Shown piece after piece: positions 15,201 to 26,250 of a stretch of DNA of 64,000 nt. The translations under genes and the position numbers were made by a program. Location: contig JAJKFH010001094.1 of NCBI GenBank assembly GCA_023333565.1, positions 1,178,001 through 1,242,000 on the forward strand, in the 5' to 3' direction. Numbering within the stretch: the stretch's first letter is position 1; every line of letters starts with the position of its first letter. The stretch is from Puffinus mauretanicus. Its lineage: Eukaryota; Chordata; Aves; Procellariiformes; Procellariidae. The notes under the pieces are model-generated. The model was not told the origin of the DNA. It saw nothing but the letters and a program-made list of their open reading frames with translations, and made no database searches.

Positions 15201-15237
15201 GGGGAAGGACAGATTTCAAGCCTCCTGTCAAAATCAT
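382..15237 (-). CDS. DGLUCY: DGLUCY, mitochondrial D-glutamate cyclase (residues 1-478, 3' end outside window)
   Basis: Nine coding exons on the minus strand: 15237-15135, 12232-12082, 11391-11193, 9509-9359, 7818-7696, 5396-5199, 3085-2825, 2336-2237, 530-382. They sum to 1435 nt (478 codons plus one base), every junction is AG/GT and every phase closes. The enzyme family converts D-glutamate to 5-oxo-D-proline in the mitochondrial matrix. Residues 1-34 form an Arg-rich, acid-poor leader (RRIIR at 16-20) fitting a mitochondrial presequence. Residues ~100-300 form the DUF1445 (YcsI/UPF0317-like) domain, with [16 protein letters not shown] (167-174), APIHMGDP (194-201), YWACGVT (228-234) and [13 protein letters not shown] (249-261). 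From ~330 comes the DUF4392 cyclase domain, with [10 protein letters not shown] (336-345), DGPPGA (354-359) and HLIAIERAG (432-440). The human protein is about 616 residues, so about 140 are missing at the left edge. No internal stops or frameshifts: the gene looks intact. Confidence 0.95.
531..2236 (-). other. DGLUCY intron 8
   Basis: AT-rich intron. It holds a short TA/TG-rich stretch at ~1921-1955 and nothing coding that I can recognise. Confidence 0.8.
2237..2336 (-). CDS. DGLUCY: DGLUCY coding exon 8 (residues 396-428)
   Basis: Acceptor GTTTTCCTGTAG before 2336, donor GACCTAG|GTATGT at 2237; 100 nt, phase 1 to phase 2. It encodes [17 protein letters not shown] and then [14 protein letters not shown], matching the human VLKTQIPILTYQGGSVEAA segment. 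It is the most diverged exon of the set, but its phase and length fit exactly. Confidence 0.88.
2337..2824 (-). other. DGLUCY intron 7
   Basis: Contains an A18 tract (2406-2423) followed by A/C-only sequence to ~2449, which reads as a T-rich tract upstream of the exon 8 acceptor on the gene strand. Nothing else recognised. Confidence 0.8.
2825..3085 (-). CDS. DGLUCY: DGLUCY coding exon 7 (residues 309-395)
   Basis: Acceptor ACTTTTATAG before 3085, donor AGCTAG|GTAAGA at 2825; 261 nt. It encodes [32 protein letters not shown] and [14 protein letters not shown], the opening of the DUF4392 D-glutamate cyclase domain. Confidence 0.96.
3086..5198 (-). other. DGLUCY intron 6
   Basis: Contains an A19 run (3193-3211) and a pyrimidine-rich stretch at ~4025-4130. 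Open frames of 60-92 codons on both strands show no family resemblance and look like chance. Confidence 0.8.
5199..5396 (-). CDS. DGLUCY: DGLUCY coding exon 6 (residues 243-308)
   Basis: Acceptor CACCCATTTTAG before 5396, donor GATCCAG|GTAAAA at 5199; 198 nt. It encodes [17 protein letters not shown] and then [19 protein letters not shown], ending in GIDP. This covers the end of DUF1445 and the linker to the cyclase domain; QDPLHYSI is nearly invariant between bird and mammal. Confidence 0.95.
5397..7695 (-). other. DGLUCY intron 5
   Basis: Contains a pure pyrimidine tract (7254-7296) and an A25 run (7610-7634) close to exon 5. No exon or recognisable mobile element seen. Confidence 0.8.
7610..7634 (+). 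repeat. A25 homopolymer
   Basis: Twenty-five A followed by GAGAGAGGGG, 62 bp past the exon 5 donor of DGLUCY on the gene strand (T25 in the transcript). Likely polymorphic in length. Confidence 0.9.
7696..7818 (-). CDS. DGLUCY: DGLUCY coding exon 5 (residues 202-242)
   Basis: Acceptor GATCAATTCAAG before 7818, donor AACTGCA|GTATGT at 7696; 123 nt, phase 1 to phase 1. It encodes [16 protein letters not shown] and PVYWACGVT. The YWACGVT motif resembles the bacterial YcsI-type motif more closely than the human sequence as I remember it. Confidence 0.92.
7819..9358 (-). other. DGLUCY intron 4
   Basis: Contains a T28 run (9185-9212) and a shorter T run at ~8684-8695. Nothing else recognised. Confidence 0.8.
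9185..9212 (+). repeat. T28 homopolymer
   Basis: Twenty-eight T after CTTTTTTTC, in DGLUCY intron 4; the transcript carries A28. Likely polymorphic in length. Confidence 0.9.
9359..9509 (-). CDS. DGLUCY: DGLUCY coding exon 4 (residues 152-201)
   Basis: Acceptor AACTGCCAG before 9509 (phase 0), donor ACCCTG|GTCAGT at 9359; 151 nt. It encodes VVTMRPVP and APIHMGDP, strongly conserved motifs of the DUF1445/UPF0317 family. A T28 tract lies on the plus strand 147 bp beyond the donor, inside the following intron. Confidence 0.93.
9510..11192 (-). other. DGLUCY intron 3
   Basis: Contains two overlapping open frames on opposite strands at 10645-10962 (see findings). No repeat recognised. Confidence 0.75.
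11193..11391 (-). CDS. DGLUCY: DGLUCY coding exon 3 (residues 85-151)
   Basis: Acceptor TTATTTCACTAG before 11391 and donor TATAAG|GTAAGT at 11193; 199 nt. The nearer CTACAG further in would break the phase from the preceding exon, so the CACTAG site was chosen; it also gives equal spacing with the human protein. It encodes [17 protein letters not shown] and [10 protein letters not shown], the start of the DUF1445 core. Confidence 0.93.
11392..12081 (-). other. DGLUCY intron 2
   Basis: The stretch CTGCTGGGTCAGACC at ~11805-11819 resembles the antisense 3' end of a CR1-like LINE, but it is too short to call. Nothing else seen. Confidence 0.7.
12082..12232 (-). CDS. DGLUCY: DGLUCY coding exon 2 (residues 35-84)
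   Basis: Acceptor ACAATTTCAG at the 12232 side, donor ATATCAG|GTAACT at 12082; 151 nt entered in phase 1 and left in phase 2. The translation contains [18 protein letters not shown] followed by GPLPLL, matching the family's LVVLPRSLAPAFERFC...GPLPLL segment. This stretch was too short and phase-split to be an obvious ORF; it was found by continuity between its neighbours. Confidence 0.9.
12233..15134 (-). other. DGLUCY intron 1 (between coding exons 1 and 2)
   Basis: AT-rich, with only small chance open frames. No repeat or exon recognised. Confidence 0.75.
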
Positions 15238-15246
15238 CTCTTCAGC
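15135..15246 (-). CDS. DGLUCY: DGLUCY first coding exon, start codon and presequence
   Basis: The exon appears to begin after the acceptor TTCTGTTAAG at 15246. Nine bases of 5' UTR precede the ATG at 15237-15235 (purine at -3), so coding is 15237-15135. It encodes residues 1-34 plus one base. The start is chosen because the leader beginning [17 protein letters not shown] lines up in length and character with the human leader, and ISSTSGMAE matches the human NTSSMAGE stretch. The donor is GAGG|GTAAGT. A second in-frame Met at residue 32 could start a form lacking the presequence, but nothing here favours it. Confidence 0.9.
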
Positions 15247-18200
15247 CTTAACAGAAAGATAATTATAAATTTAAACACAAAGCATATTATTTTTTGACAT
15301 TTTAAATTCTGATTTGCTGGAGAACTTAGCTTAAGTTTCCTCCTTGTGCTCCACCAAAGTTATTACCACTGGGAAATTCTAAGTTATAATCCAAAAGGCA
15401 GATCAAAGGCAAAAGATTATTTCACTGACGTTTTATGACTAAATGCAAACTGAATCTTTCAATAAAGATTGAGACATGCACTTTAACATTCGGGATAAAA
15501 TGCAAAGTTTTGCTGGCCTGTAATGTAAGAAACAGATTTTACTTTCCTCCCTGATAAATATTCATTTCCTAGAGTATTCACTTTTCCAACATTCATTGTA
15601 ACTTTAAAATTGCAAAAGCACAAATGGATTAACCTACCAAACTATAATCTGTAATATTACATCTCTGTTCAAAATGCTTTTAGACAATTAGTAATGCAAT
15701 CTTGTGGTAAAGAAAGAACTATATTCAGAAAATGTAATTTTAATACATTCCACATGTATTATACTTTTCAAATATTAATTACGTAGAAGTGAATACTCCC
15801 ATGGCTATTCTTCCACTGGGAAAGCAGACATATAGATGTTTAATTCACTTGTCGTACAATCTGGACTAGGAACAGAGATAAGTACTCTAATTACAATCAA
15901 TATCTGACTCTTTTTACATCTTTTGGAGGTTTAAGATATCTTTTTTCTGCAATCTAGAGAAAGTTCACACAAAGTTTTTCTCTCAACCTAAACTACCTAA
16001 TAACTAAAAAGGGTTTATTACATCGCTATAAAGTAGAAGATAGCTCAGGGTAGAATAACAACTTGGCTTCTTATGATTTTAACGTTGGTCACTTTTAAGT
16101 ACAGAAACTGAACTATCCTCCGAGTAATCAAATTACCAACCTCCAAGTTTTTCTTTAATTCAGAAGAAGCCATTCTTGATGTCATTCCTAAGAAGTAATA
16201 AATATGATAGGAGCTGTGCTGCTTTTTTTAAAAGATGCCAGTAAATTAATGTACAATGAGATGTTACAACCTTCTAGCAAAAGTTAACTTTTCTGTTAAA
16301 GGTGCACAGTTTTTGTACTATATCTATGACAGTACAAAGTTTCATTCTCACAGTGCAGTGGAATATAAGTGAAACACTTTATTGTGAAAATTTATACCTC
16401 AGAGCAACTCATTCCTTAATTAACTTGAAGTAAGACTAGTGACATGTTTTAACTGAAATTATACTCTCATAATAGGTTGTCTGTCCAAAATGTTTCCCAA
16501 AGCTTGCAGAATTCTGAGAGGTTAAGTTGGGTGGACTGAAATTTAGAGTAAGCTTTGTATTTATTCTTAATTCTGAAATCTTTACATAACATTGTCAGCC
16601 AAAAGAAATCAGTCTGGATTTTTTTTCTGAACTCCAACTTACTACTTTCTAACTCTTCCCATCTTTTCTGCTTTTACATTATCACTCCGTATGCTGCACA
16701 AAAAATAGTCTTCATTACAAAATCATGAAAAATTCCAAACACACACTTTAAAGATACCAAGAAATTGGATTTAGAAGTGTAGCTGAGCTCTAATCCAGGT
16801 CTGTAAGTGTCAATTTAAGAGACACTATTCTTACTGCAAAGAGAGTTCCCAACACCAGTCTGGAATTATTCATTCAAAAGGTTTCAGATTAAATACAGTC
16901 ATCCTAATAAAAAATTCCACGTGTGTTCATTAGATTCTTTCAGATTGTTTTTCTTTATTTCTGAGCATCTTTGAAACCATCTAAATCATCTATAGGATTG
17001 ACAGCCTTAAGAACTACTAGCTTACTTGGATTTGAATGAAGTTCAGGACACTAATTTGGGACAAATGCTGACTTCAGCTAGGTATTTTATCACAAATGCC
17101 CCAGTTGGGCAAGCCTGACTCTTCCCTCATAAAGTGTGTGCCCAGTAGCAGAAATGGAAGTACCTACGGGATTTTATTAGCAAACATTCAGGACCCTAAA
17201 AGTTCATATGACAGCAAGTGGCTAACAAGCTACAGGACTGTGAATATCAGTAGTGCCAAAATGTTGGCTCTAAGTACCCTACAGAAACACTTGGGCTTGT
17301 AGTTCCTATTTGTGAACCTAGCCCCTAGCTGCAAAGCAACATATATTGTTGATGACTGGTTAGGAAGTGAAAAATTTAAACATTAACTTCGTATAAAAGC
17401 AGACTGATTCATCTCTTTCAGATGAGAGAAAAAACTCACCTTATGACCATTTGCTATCACTAAAGTTCTTGTGGTGATTTTGTAAAACTATAAGGAAAAT
17501 CCAATAGGATTAACATTCTGAGTTATAACTTTAGACCACTGTATTTGCTACACAATATCAGTAATAGATTATGCTGCTGTTTTGCTTTATTAGTTGCTAA
17601 ATTTGGATAAACAATAAAAACTGTTAGATGCTCATAGTAAAATCTAGCTTTTGCTATTTGACTTCCTCAGGAATGGATAATTTCTATGCAATATGTTATT
17701 TTCTTGTGCTAGGGGGTATTGTCAGGTTTAGATTCCCCAACCATCTCTAAGACCTCCTGGAAAATCGTTGGAGCCATCATGACCACAGCCTGTTTGAAAT
17801 GGGGGAAGCACCAAGATAACTCAGGTCTTACAGCATCTTCTCCACTTTGTCCCATCAGGATGCCTAATGAAGTGTACAGACTGGCTTCATGGGGCCCTCA
17901 GGCAGCACTCTAACTAAATGGTCTGGTACAGCTGTTAATCAGTTATCAGGATCTGTCCCCAGGCAGAGGTTTTTCAACTCCTTTCATTTTGTTCTGAGAT
18001 AGTTTCAGATAACAGTAACTGTCAGTTATCTCATGGGAGCGTGTTCGATCATGATGCAATAAGACAGGATGCAGGATAAATGTTAAAAAGTCCTTAAGAG
18101 AAGATGCTGACAGAGCTTATGAGATGGCTCTTGTGCCTGAAGGCATCCTATATGGTGTCCCCTCACTAAGGACCCTAAGATCTGGCTTTCCAGTCTGAGT

Positions 18201-21200
18201 TGCCTTTAATGGAATGAACCAAAGCAGACTAGATATAGTCCTGGATAACCAGCATTTGAAAATCAGGTCATTTACTGGCTGCATAATGACAAACTTCACA
18301 CATAAAGCACCCAGTCTGAAAAAAACCTTGTTCTAAATCATGTTGCTCACATCCCTGACTTGCAGTACCAACAACCAATACTGTAAAGCTTCAGAGCACT
18401 GAAGTGTCAAGATCATTCTTAAAGAACCTTTTTCTTAAACATTTGGTTCGACATTAGAAGCACAATAAACGCTTTTCTTTTTAGAGGTTTACATGAAGAT
18501 TCAATGTATTTCATGTGTATTTTGAGTTTTACATACTGAACTTAAATGAATAAATATTAAAATATATTGCTGTCTGACACATTAAAATGGCACTTACCCA
18601 CTATTGATTTGTGGGCAGTGCCATACCCTGAGCTGCACTTCTTGACAAGGATGATGGAACTTCAAAGTTGGAAAGAGATGATAATGTACAAGAATGATCT
18701 ATAAAAATGATGTAAGGAGCTGTGTGATCAGACAATGGTAACGGTATGGCATATGTCATATCAGTAGTTCAAAATAACGAATCAGCTTGTCAGAAACCAT
18801 ATTGTATTGAAATGACATTATATTAAAAAGATATATATATTCAGGAAAAAATTTTTCTTTGAATCAAAGTGGCAGTCAGGAAGTACAGATATGTACCAGC
18901 TTTGGTAAAAGTTCTAAACGGTTCTTGGGTCTGGTTTTGTTAAGTAACGTAAAATTGTTAGGTGACATCTTCATTTAGTATATCTCTCTGCAGCATCACT
19001 CCAGTAGAGTTAAGCAGATACACACTGCCTGATTAATTTGGCCCAGCTGATTTGCAAAATATCCCATTACCTAGACAACAACAGTTTTCAGGAAGGCCAG
19101 ATTTGGAGGGTGAATATTTTTTTTATTCAGAAATTGTGATCAACTTGCCATGTGAAGCTCTAAGTCATTAACAATTTCTACATGCTGTTCTCAGCACGCT
19201 AGTTGAGTACAGGTGACTGTGCAATGAGGTGCTGATCTTTGCCGAGGTGATTGGAACGGGACTGGTTCTAAGCCTCATCTTTATAACTGATTGTAAAGAA
19301 TATGCTCTATTTCCCCTTGATCCCACAACTCATGCTAGGAAAAAGGCATATTGAGAGGAATGTTACTTTATCCTGTTAAAAACCCTGCTGCTCTCAAGAG
19401 GTGTACCCTTGCCTGTCACATCACTTAGAGATTCAATAGTTTCTATCTTTAAGCCTTGTCTGGTAACAAAGTTCGTTACTGTATATCAAGATAAGAGTTA
19501 AATATTCAACAGTAATGCTTGGAAAAAGTGACCAATACCATCCACCATTGCCAAATAATCTCCAACCCAACATGAAGCAAGAAAAATGCAGTTCTAGACA
19601 AGATTAATAAAGAGGTTGCCCTGTCTTTCAGATGACTTGTATGATGGACAGAGTAGCCTTTTTGCACCACCCTATTGTTTGCATGTCCTGGCTATTTCTT
19701 GTTTCCTCCCTCTTTCTTTTGTCTACAGTGTGCCTCTATCTCCGCCTTTTTCCTCCCTGAGTTCAGACCTCTATCTCCACAATTCCAAGCTGGACTGACC
19801 TTCATAGGGCTTGCTTCCTTGGTTTGTCTGATTGCACCCTCTGGCAATACAGGAGTTTGGATGCCTTCTCTCCTCTCACTAGTTCTTTTAAATTTATATA
19901 CTTGCTGTATCTCTCAGTTATACCTTAAACTCTCCCTCAATTTTCAACCTTAAATGAGCTTTTCCTGTTCTCACTCTGAGACAAAAAAATCTAACTTCAG
20001 AAATCATAAAACACAATAAATACACAAATGGTTTCCTAGACTTGTAAAATGCAGACTCCTCTAAACCTCAGTATCTACACCTACCTGTAGAGAGAGAGAG
20101 TTATCTCCCCTTTTAATATTACAGATAGGCTTGGATTAAGCATGGTTTTTCTAATTATTTCCTCCTTAATTTTTGACAGCAGAACTACCAACTAGCCTTG
20201 CAAAGTTATGTATTTTTACATTAAATTGTTGATTGAGCTACAGTTTATAAAGCATTTTTACAATCTGCAGAGCATAATCTCTTTAGAGAAAAAGAGGGAA
20301 GTGCAGTAAGTGAAACATTTTGTATTACCTTAGAGCTTTCAGATATTTAAATACGAGCATAGACTCTTTCCAGGCCCACATTGTAAATTATTCATTACCC
20401 AAGAAAATGGAAAAATGTCATTTAAGTGTCAGAAAGATTACACTTTGAGATGCAGTGGGTGTGTCCATACTGCTGTGCTAAACCACACCAGATAAAAATG
20501 AATCAAAAAATTATATAATAACACAAAAGGATTAAAACATCCTTCAGAAGTGTCAGTGTGACTGCTTCGTCTTTACACGTGTCAAGTAAATTCATGGAAA
20601 TAAAACTAAAAACATATAGTATTTCTGTGGTTTTAAAAATGGATCACCTGAGAATAAACAGCCTGTAAAAGGTACTGCTGGTAAGAGTAACAAACTCGTT
20701 GGCTCGAAGACTGCAAAGTAGTTAATACTTACAGGTCTGTTTCTCCAGTACTGATACACTAATAAGAATATGGTTTAACGCAGTGACTTTGAAAAAGTGT
20801 AATCTAGAGACTTGTTTGCAAGGAGCCCAAAGACTCTTATGAAATACAATCTTGCATTGTTTATATCACTGTTGTCCTATTTTCAGTTTAAAGTTTGATA
20901 ATAAGAATAGATGGTGGCATGTACAGGTTCATTGGCCAAGAAAGTGCATGGGTCACTACTTAACACTGCTGGGCAGGTTTTTTTAGATATTGTCACGCAG
21001 ATAGCTTACCCAAAGCTACTGCTGCACTAACAGGAACAGCAGGGTAACTTGAAACATGAGCCAGCCCACGGGCTGCTTTACTGATACATAATGGAAAGTA
21101 ATCTAAACTAATTATAATCTAACAAACCCTTTGTGTACTATGCCTTGCCCTACTATGAATATGGTTACAGAGGTTTGTCAACAAACATGGTTTAAAATGA

Positions 21201-21879
21201 CCTGCTGCTTAATCATCAAGCTGATTTGAAATTCTGCCAAGAGACTTCTGTGAAAAGCACAAACTTCCCTGAAAATTTACTCCATTTGATTTTCCAACCG
21301 GGTGTCTCAGTTATACTTGTGATGTTTTATTTGAAGAATCAATTAATGATCCTTTTTCTCCCCATCTGCTATGAATCATTTCAAAGCACAGAAGTGCTTT
21401 CTGTATCATTCCAAAGAGGAAGTGCTTTGTATATTTTCAGACAGCGGCTCGTCCAGCAAATTAAGATTTAGCTTTACATTTGAAACACAGGGTATTTGCC
21501 TTTGAGGTTTATGCACCTTTAGATGAGGGCTGCAAATAGAAACTTAAATTAGTTTCCATTAGTGTTCGCTCTGCTGCTTAAAGCAGCTAGCTATGCTCCT
21601 GATCCTGCAGATTGTGTCAGGATGAGAAACTGATGATAGAATCAATGTATCTTTGATGCAATCTTGTTTACTTGCAAAAAAGACACACAACGTTTAGTTT
21701 CTCCCAGTATATTAAGAACAAATAACAGAAAGCAATTACCACTTCCAAAGCAGCCATTTCGGACAGCGCTGCGTGTTGGTGTGACATGTCTTGCACAGGC
21801 TCCCTGAACTTCCACCACTGCATTTGTATTATTTTACACTCAGCTTCTGCTCTGGGACAAAGTAAGTTGTTTCTCAGGT

Positions 21880-24800
21880 GGAGAAATATGGGCAGGGACT
21901 AGAGAATAGTTCACACTGGGGCCCTGCCCTTGCATGGGCACAATCTATGCAAGATCTCGGTTGTTTAGGCTTTTTTATCCTGCAAAGGATGAGGCCTCAT
22001 GACTTCACACACCCTTCCAACCCCTGGGATCATATCCTAATACCTGCATACCCTGCCCCACCAAAAACACATGACCAGCAAGCTTTACAACAGCCATCTC
22101 ATTTACATGCGCTTTTGGCAAGATACAGTACACACGTAAGAGGAGACAAGGACCTTTATCGAGATTTAAAAATGCCACTTTCATGCCTTTGACTTTGCTG
22201 ACAGGAATACTCACCAGCTGCAGTAAGAAGAGACAGCAAATGATCTACCAGAGGTTGTTTTCTTATAAGATGACAAGAAGTGCTTATTCAACATCAAGAA
22301 ATTAAAAAAACATGAGGGTGGCATTTAAATATAGTTTCCCAATCTACACTGAGCTACAGAAGATCTTTAGAACTGCTCCACAATTCTCTGGGCTGGGTCC
22401 AGCCACCAGTTCTCTATCTTGGCCTCTTCTGGCACTGAGACAGCCCAAGGATGCAGGAGGACCTTGCCTGCAGGCCACCAATGTCAGCCTCTCCCCCACT
22501 CCCCAAAGCAGCACTGGCCAGCTAGCAGAGTACTGTGCATTGGAGTCAAGGCAATGAGCATCGGCTGGATAAAAATTCCTAAAGTAAGCAAAATTTTTCT
22601 TCCCAGTCTTACTTATACAGAATGAAAGTGGAAGTCCATAGGACAAAGTACAGTGACTTGTACTGCTTTGTTTGCAAGGCAGCAGCCACAGGTGCTTATT
22701 TTGATAAGAAAGTATGTCACCGCCTAGGTTACACCCAGTCACATCATGCACGGTCACAGGGCTGATGGGGTGCCCGTTTCTCTCAGGGAATTCCATCTGG
22801 AGGTAAGCAGGTGAGTGATGTTCTGCTCCCTACACACCATAAAAATAGTACCATGCTCCCCCAAAAATGTGCCATGCTCCTGCTGTCAGGTCATTCAGGC
22901 TACCCCCAGGATTATGCCATTTCTTTTGGGTTCACATGTCTGCCAGCAGGTGCTAAGTCACTGCATCCATTGCTCCTCACCAAGCAATTCTCAGATATGG
23001 TCACTAAAGGAATGACTGCAGCCTATGTATTTACACTGAGATAGTGTCCTTGGAATGTGGGTGTCTCAGTAGGCTGTGTCTGAGGAACCTCCAGTGAATT
23101 GTACCTCTCCAAACACTACCAAGCACAAACATCTTTGCCTCCACAAATACCTCTGATGGAGAGATACTGACTTCCGTTGTTCCACTGCCTCCTTCAGTTC
23201 TTAGACCAAGAAGTACTGTGAACAGCTCAAAAGGACCAAGCATCATTTCCCTGATGGAACTCCTGGCTTAAGCAGTGCTATTTGGATAACCAGGTCCATC
23301 AGTGGCAGGTGCTGCAAGAATAGCTCACTGCAACTTCTGGGAGTAAGTGTAAATAAAGTGCTGTTAGCAACTGTGCTATGTGATGGCAAACGGTGTGCAC
23401 TTGGACTGCTGTTTTATCTTGGAGCATCCACGCTGCCCACATATTAAATGTTAATCTGCATCAAGAATGTCTGGAGAGCTTTGTTCTGCAGCATCCATTC
23501 CAACTGGAAAAGCTCCATGAAGTTTCAGACAAGTTATGGCTGCTTTAATACGTTTTCATTACTGCATACCTGACAACTATGGTACTATGTGGCAACTATA
23601 GTTGTCATGATGGAAACTGCCCTTAATGGTCTGTTTGGTGCAGCCAGGCACCTGCGGACACATTTGCACTATAGCTGCAAGAGCTCAGGGCCTGACTGAC
23701 CAACACTGAGTAGAGCAGCATGATGAAAAGGAATAGTGATAAGCAGTAATATCAACAATCAGACATATACTCTAAGGCTGACAATGACCACAATCCCTAT
23801 AGAGAAGAGAGTGCTGCTTTGTCCCTAGTGAAGATGCCCAAGCTCTAGAAACCACGTTACATAATTATTTGGTAGACTGCATCACAGAGCCCATAAATCA
23901 TCAATGACAATGTTCACCATCCTTGAACTTGTGAACAAGAACTTCCAGAATTAGTGAGTTATAATCACAAAGCCCCTTGTGGTGGGACCCAAATGAAGAC
24001 CTATACGTCATTCATAGCTCTTCTTCCTCTGCCTATACAGAGACAATATGAGACTCTATGCCACGTGAACCTTTGAGGACCTCAGCTTGGCAGTAACATG
24101 GGGGATGGAAGACCTGGATGATACGGCAGTTCAACCAAGCAAATGACAGTGTTGCTACACTGACCTGATTGTCCAGTCATCTGTAGGAATCAGGAATGAA
24201 CTAGGTTTATAGACAAATGGCAATCACACTGACCATGGGAAGAGAGGTTCTGCAGGTGGTATGTTGGTGCTGCAGAGTACCAACAGTGCCTCCAGTTGCC
24301 CTCTCCATTTCTGAACTCATAACAGTCATTCAAGACCAGCATATGATGTAATCCCACTGGGCAACTGTCCTCATCCACCAGAATAATCTTTGACGAAGCA
24401 CAGAATGGGTTACCCTATAGCCACAGCCTGCAATGGTGCCTACTGTCTAGAAGAAAGATGGACTTGAACTGAAGTATTGTGTTCTGAAAAGAAAATCCCC
24501 GATTACCTTACACTTTTCAATTGAGGGAAAGGATACAGGCCCTTGTCAAACTGTCCTGGACAGCCTGACCCCAAAGCATGTGGATGGTTCTGATGCAGTC
24601 TGTCTGTCATGGTATCCTGAGAGCGTCGCCATTGGCAGTGGCAGCACCATAGCCGTGCAGCAAGTGCAAGGGAGGAGTTTAGGAGCTCTGTTAGGCTTGG
24701 GTCCTAACACAGGTCAGGCAAAGAACTTCTCATAGAAGTTTCTGGTTACGGACTAGATCAGGCATCGGATGACTAAATGCTGTCACTCCGTTAGCTATTC
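21880..24800. other. unclassified GC-richer block inside the DGLUCY 5' intron
   Basis: About 2.9 kb less AT-rich than its surroundings, poor in homopolymer runs and rich in CTG/CAG-type words, with many short open frames on both strands (longest 150 codons, minus, 22344-22796). It has the texture of decayed coding or transposon sequence, but I match it to no family. It contains a 12-bp palindrome at 23593-23604. Confidence 0.35.
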
Positions 24801-26184
24801 TGTGGCTTACACAATACACTACTGTGTTCAATGCAGTTACAGCAGACAGAGTGAATATCTCAAACCGCTGCCTTCATGTGTAGGTTTCAGAAGAGAACTC
24901 AAGCATTTGAAAAAATACACAGTTCACCTTTCTAGCTCATAGGATTAATTCTGAACTTTTACTGCTTTTCCCTATGTTCTGTGGGTAAATAGAGTAAGAT
25001 CTGCAGGCCTATCACCCTCATACCTTTTATCACCATTAAAATATTTTTTTTTAAAAAGCAGCTCGGTGTTAAAAAGATGACTCATAATGCTGCAGCACCA
25101 GTTAGCTGACTTGAAAGAGATGTTAATGTCATCATTTTGATTTTCATTACCAATAAGAAGGTAAGTGCTGAAAATGTCTTACGCACCTATCGCCTCATTT
25201 TGTATTTTTAAAATATACATAAGCTACAGAGGTTGGTCTGTTTTGGTGTGCTCTACTTCCAAAATTCCATTTTAATACAAATTTGAGCCCGTATTTTGTA
25301 CAGAAGCAACACAGAACAAAATCTAAGCTATTACTATTTTTTGTTTGTTTATTTATTTAGGGTTTGTTCCCAGATACGGTTGCATAAAACCTTGTCTCAG
25401 AGCTTACAGTTCAAGGACTCAAACCTACAGTATCTCTATGAATATAAGTAAGAGACAAGTAGATAAGTAGTCCCACTGAGTTCAAGGACAGATGAAGCGC
25501 TTAAACATTTGCTGTGTTGTACTTCATCTGCATAAGTGTTTGCATACAAGCCATATACTATACACAGATCTGAGTAAAGACAGATGTGACAGAAGGGAAA
25601 AGTTAGTTTAAAGTAAAGACAGAAAAAGATACAAGCAATACACATAAGCAATACACGTTTTTTATAAACACGTGTATGGAACAAGCTAACACCCTTAATA
25701 TAAAATAAGTTATAATTAGAATTCATGAACCATACAGCTCGGAAATAAGGTTTAGCTCTTTTTTTGTCTACTTAGCAACTATTGATCCTTTTTTCTGTTT
25801 TCTGTATACATGCCAGATAGGCAATTGCAATAATGTACCTCAAAATTCCATAGCTTCTATTTAGGAGGTGCTTTAAGATATTAAGTTTTGAATAACCATT
25901 TTTGTTCTTGGATTTTTTTCACATAACTTATTATATATCCTAAGTATGGAAAGTGTGCTAAGTTTTGTTTTATTTTGTTTTCAAATGGGAGAAGACTCTT
26001 GGCTTGTTTGAGCATTAGGTTTTGATCAGGCTGAATTTTCCTCCTTCTCTGAAATGGATTTTCACTTTCCATTACATCATAGTGCCTTAAGAGTTTCATG
26101 GTGTGGATTAATGCATGAATAAAGTCCAAATAATTCAAAATATTATTACAACAGTATTCTTCAGAAGATAGGATTAAAGCTACA

Positions 26185-26250
26185 CCGAGCCCAGTATCCT
26201 GACTTTGATAGTGGCCAATAACACATACCTAAGGAAGAGTTTAAAATCAG
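26185..26250 (-). mobile_element. CR1-like LINE remnant, 3' end, antisense
   Basis: The plus strand reads GAGCCCAGTATCCTG, a short diverged gap, then ATAGTGGCCAATA, matching the reverse complement of the conserved 3' end of an old sauropsid CR1-type family (as remembered). Only the terminal ~60 bp are recognisable. Confidence 0.55.

Noticed and set aside
22344..22796. 150-codon minus frame as a gene
   Set aside because: No recognisable domain, no splice or promoter context; kept only as part of the unclassified block.
22000..24700. Assigning the unclassified block to a Harbinger-type DNA transposon
   Set aside because: The texture suggested it, but I could not line up the transposase motifs in order on either strand.
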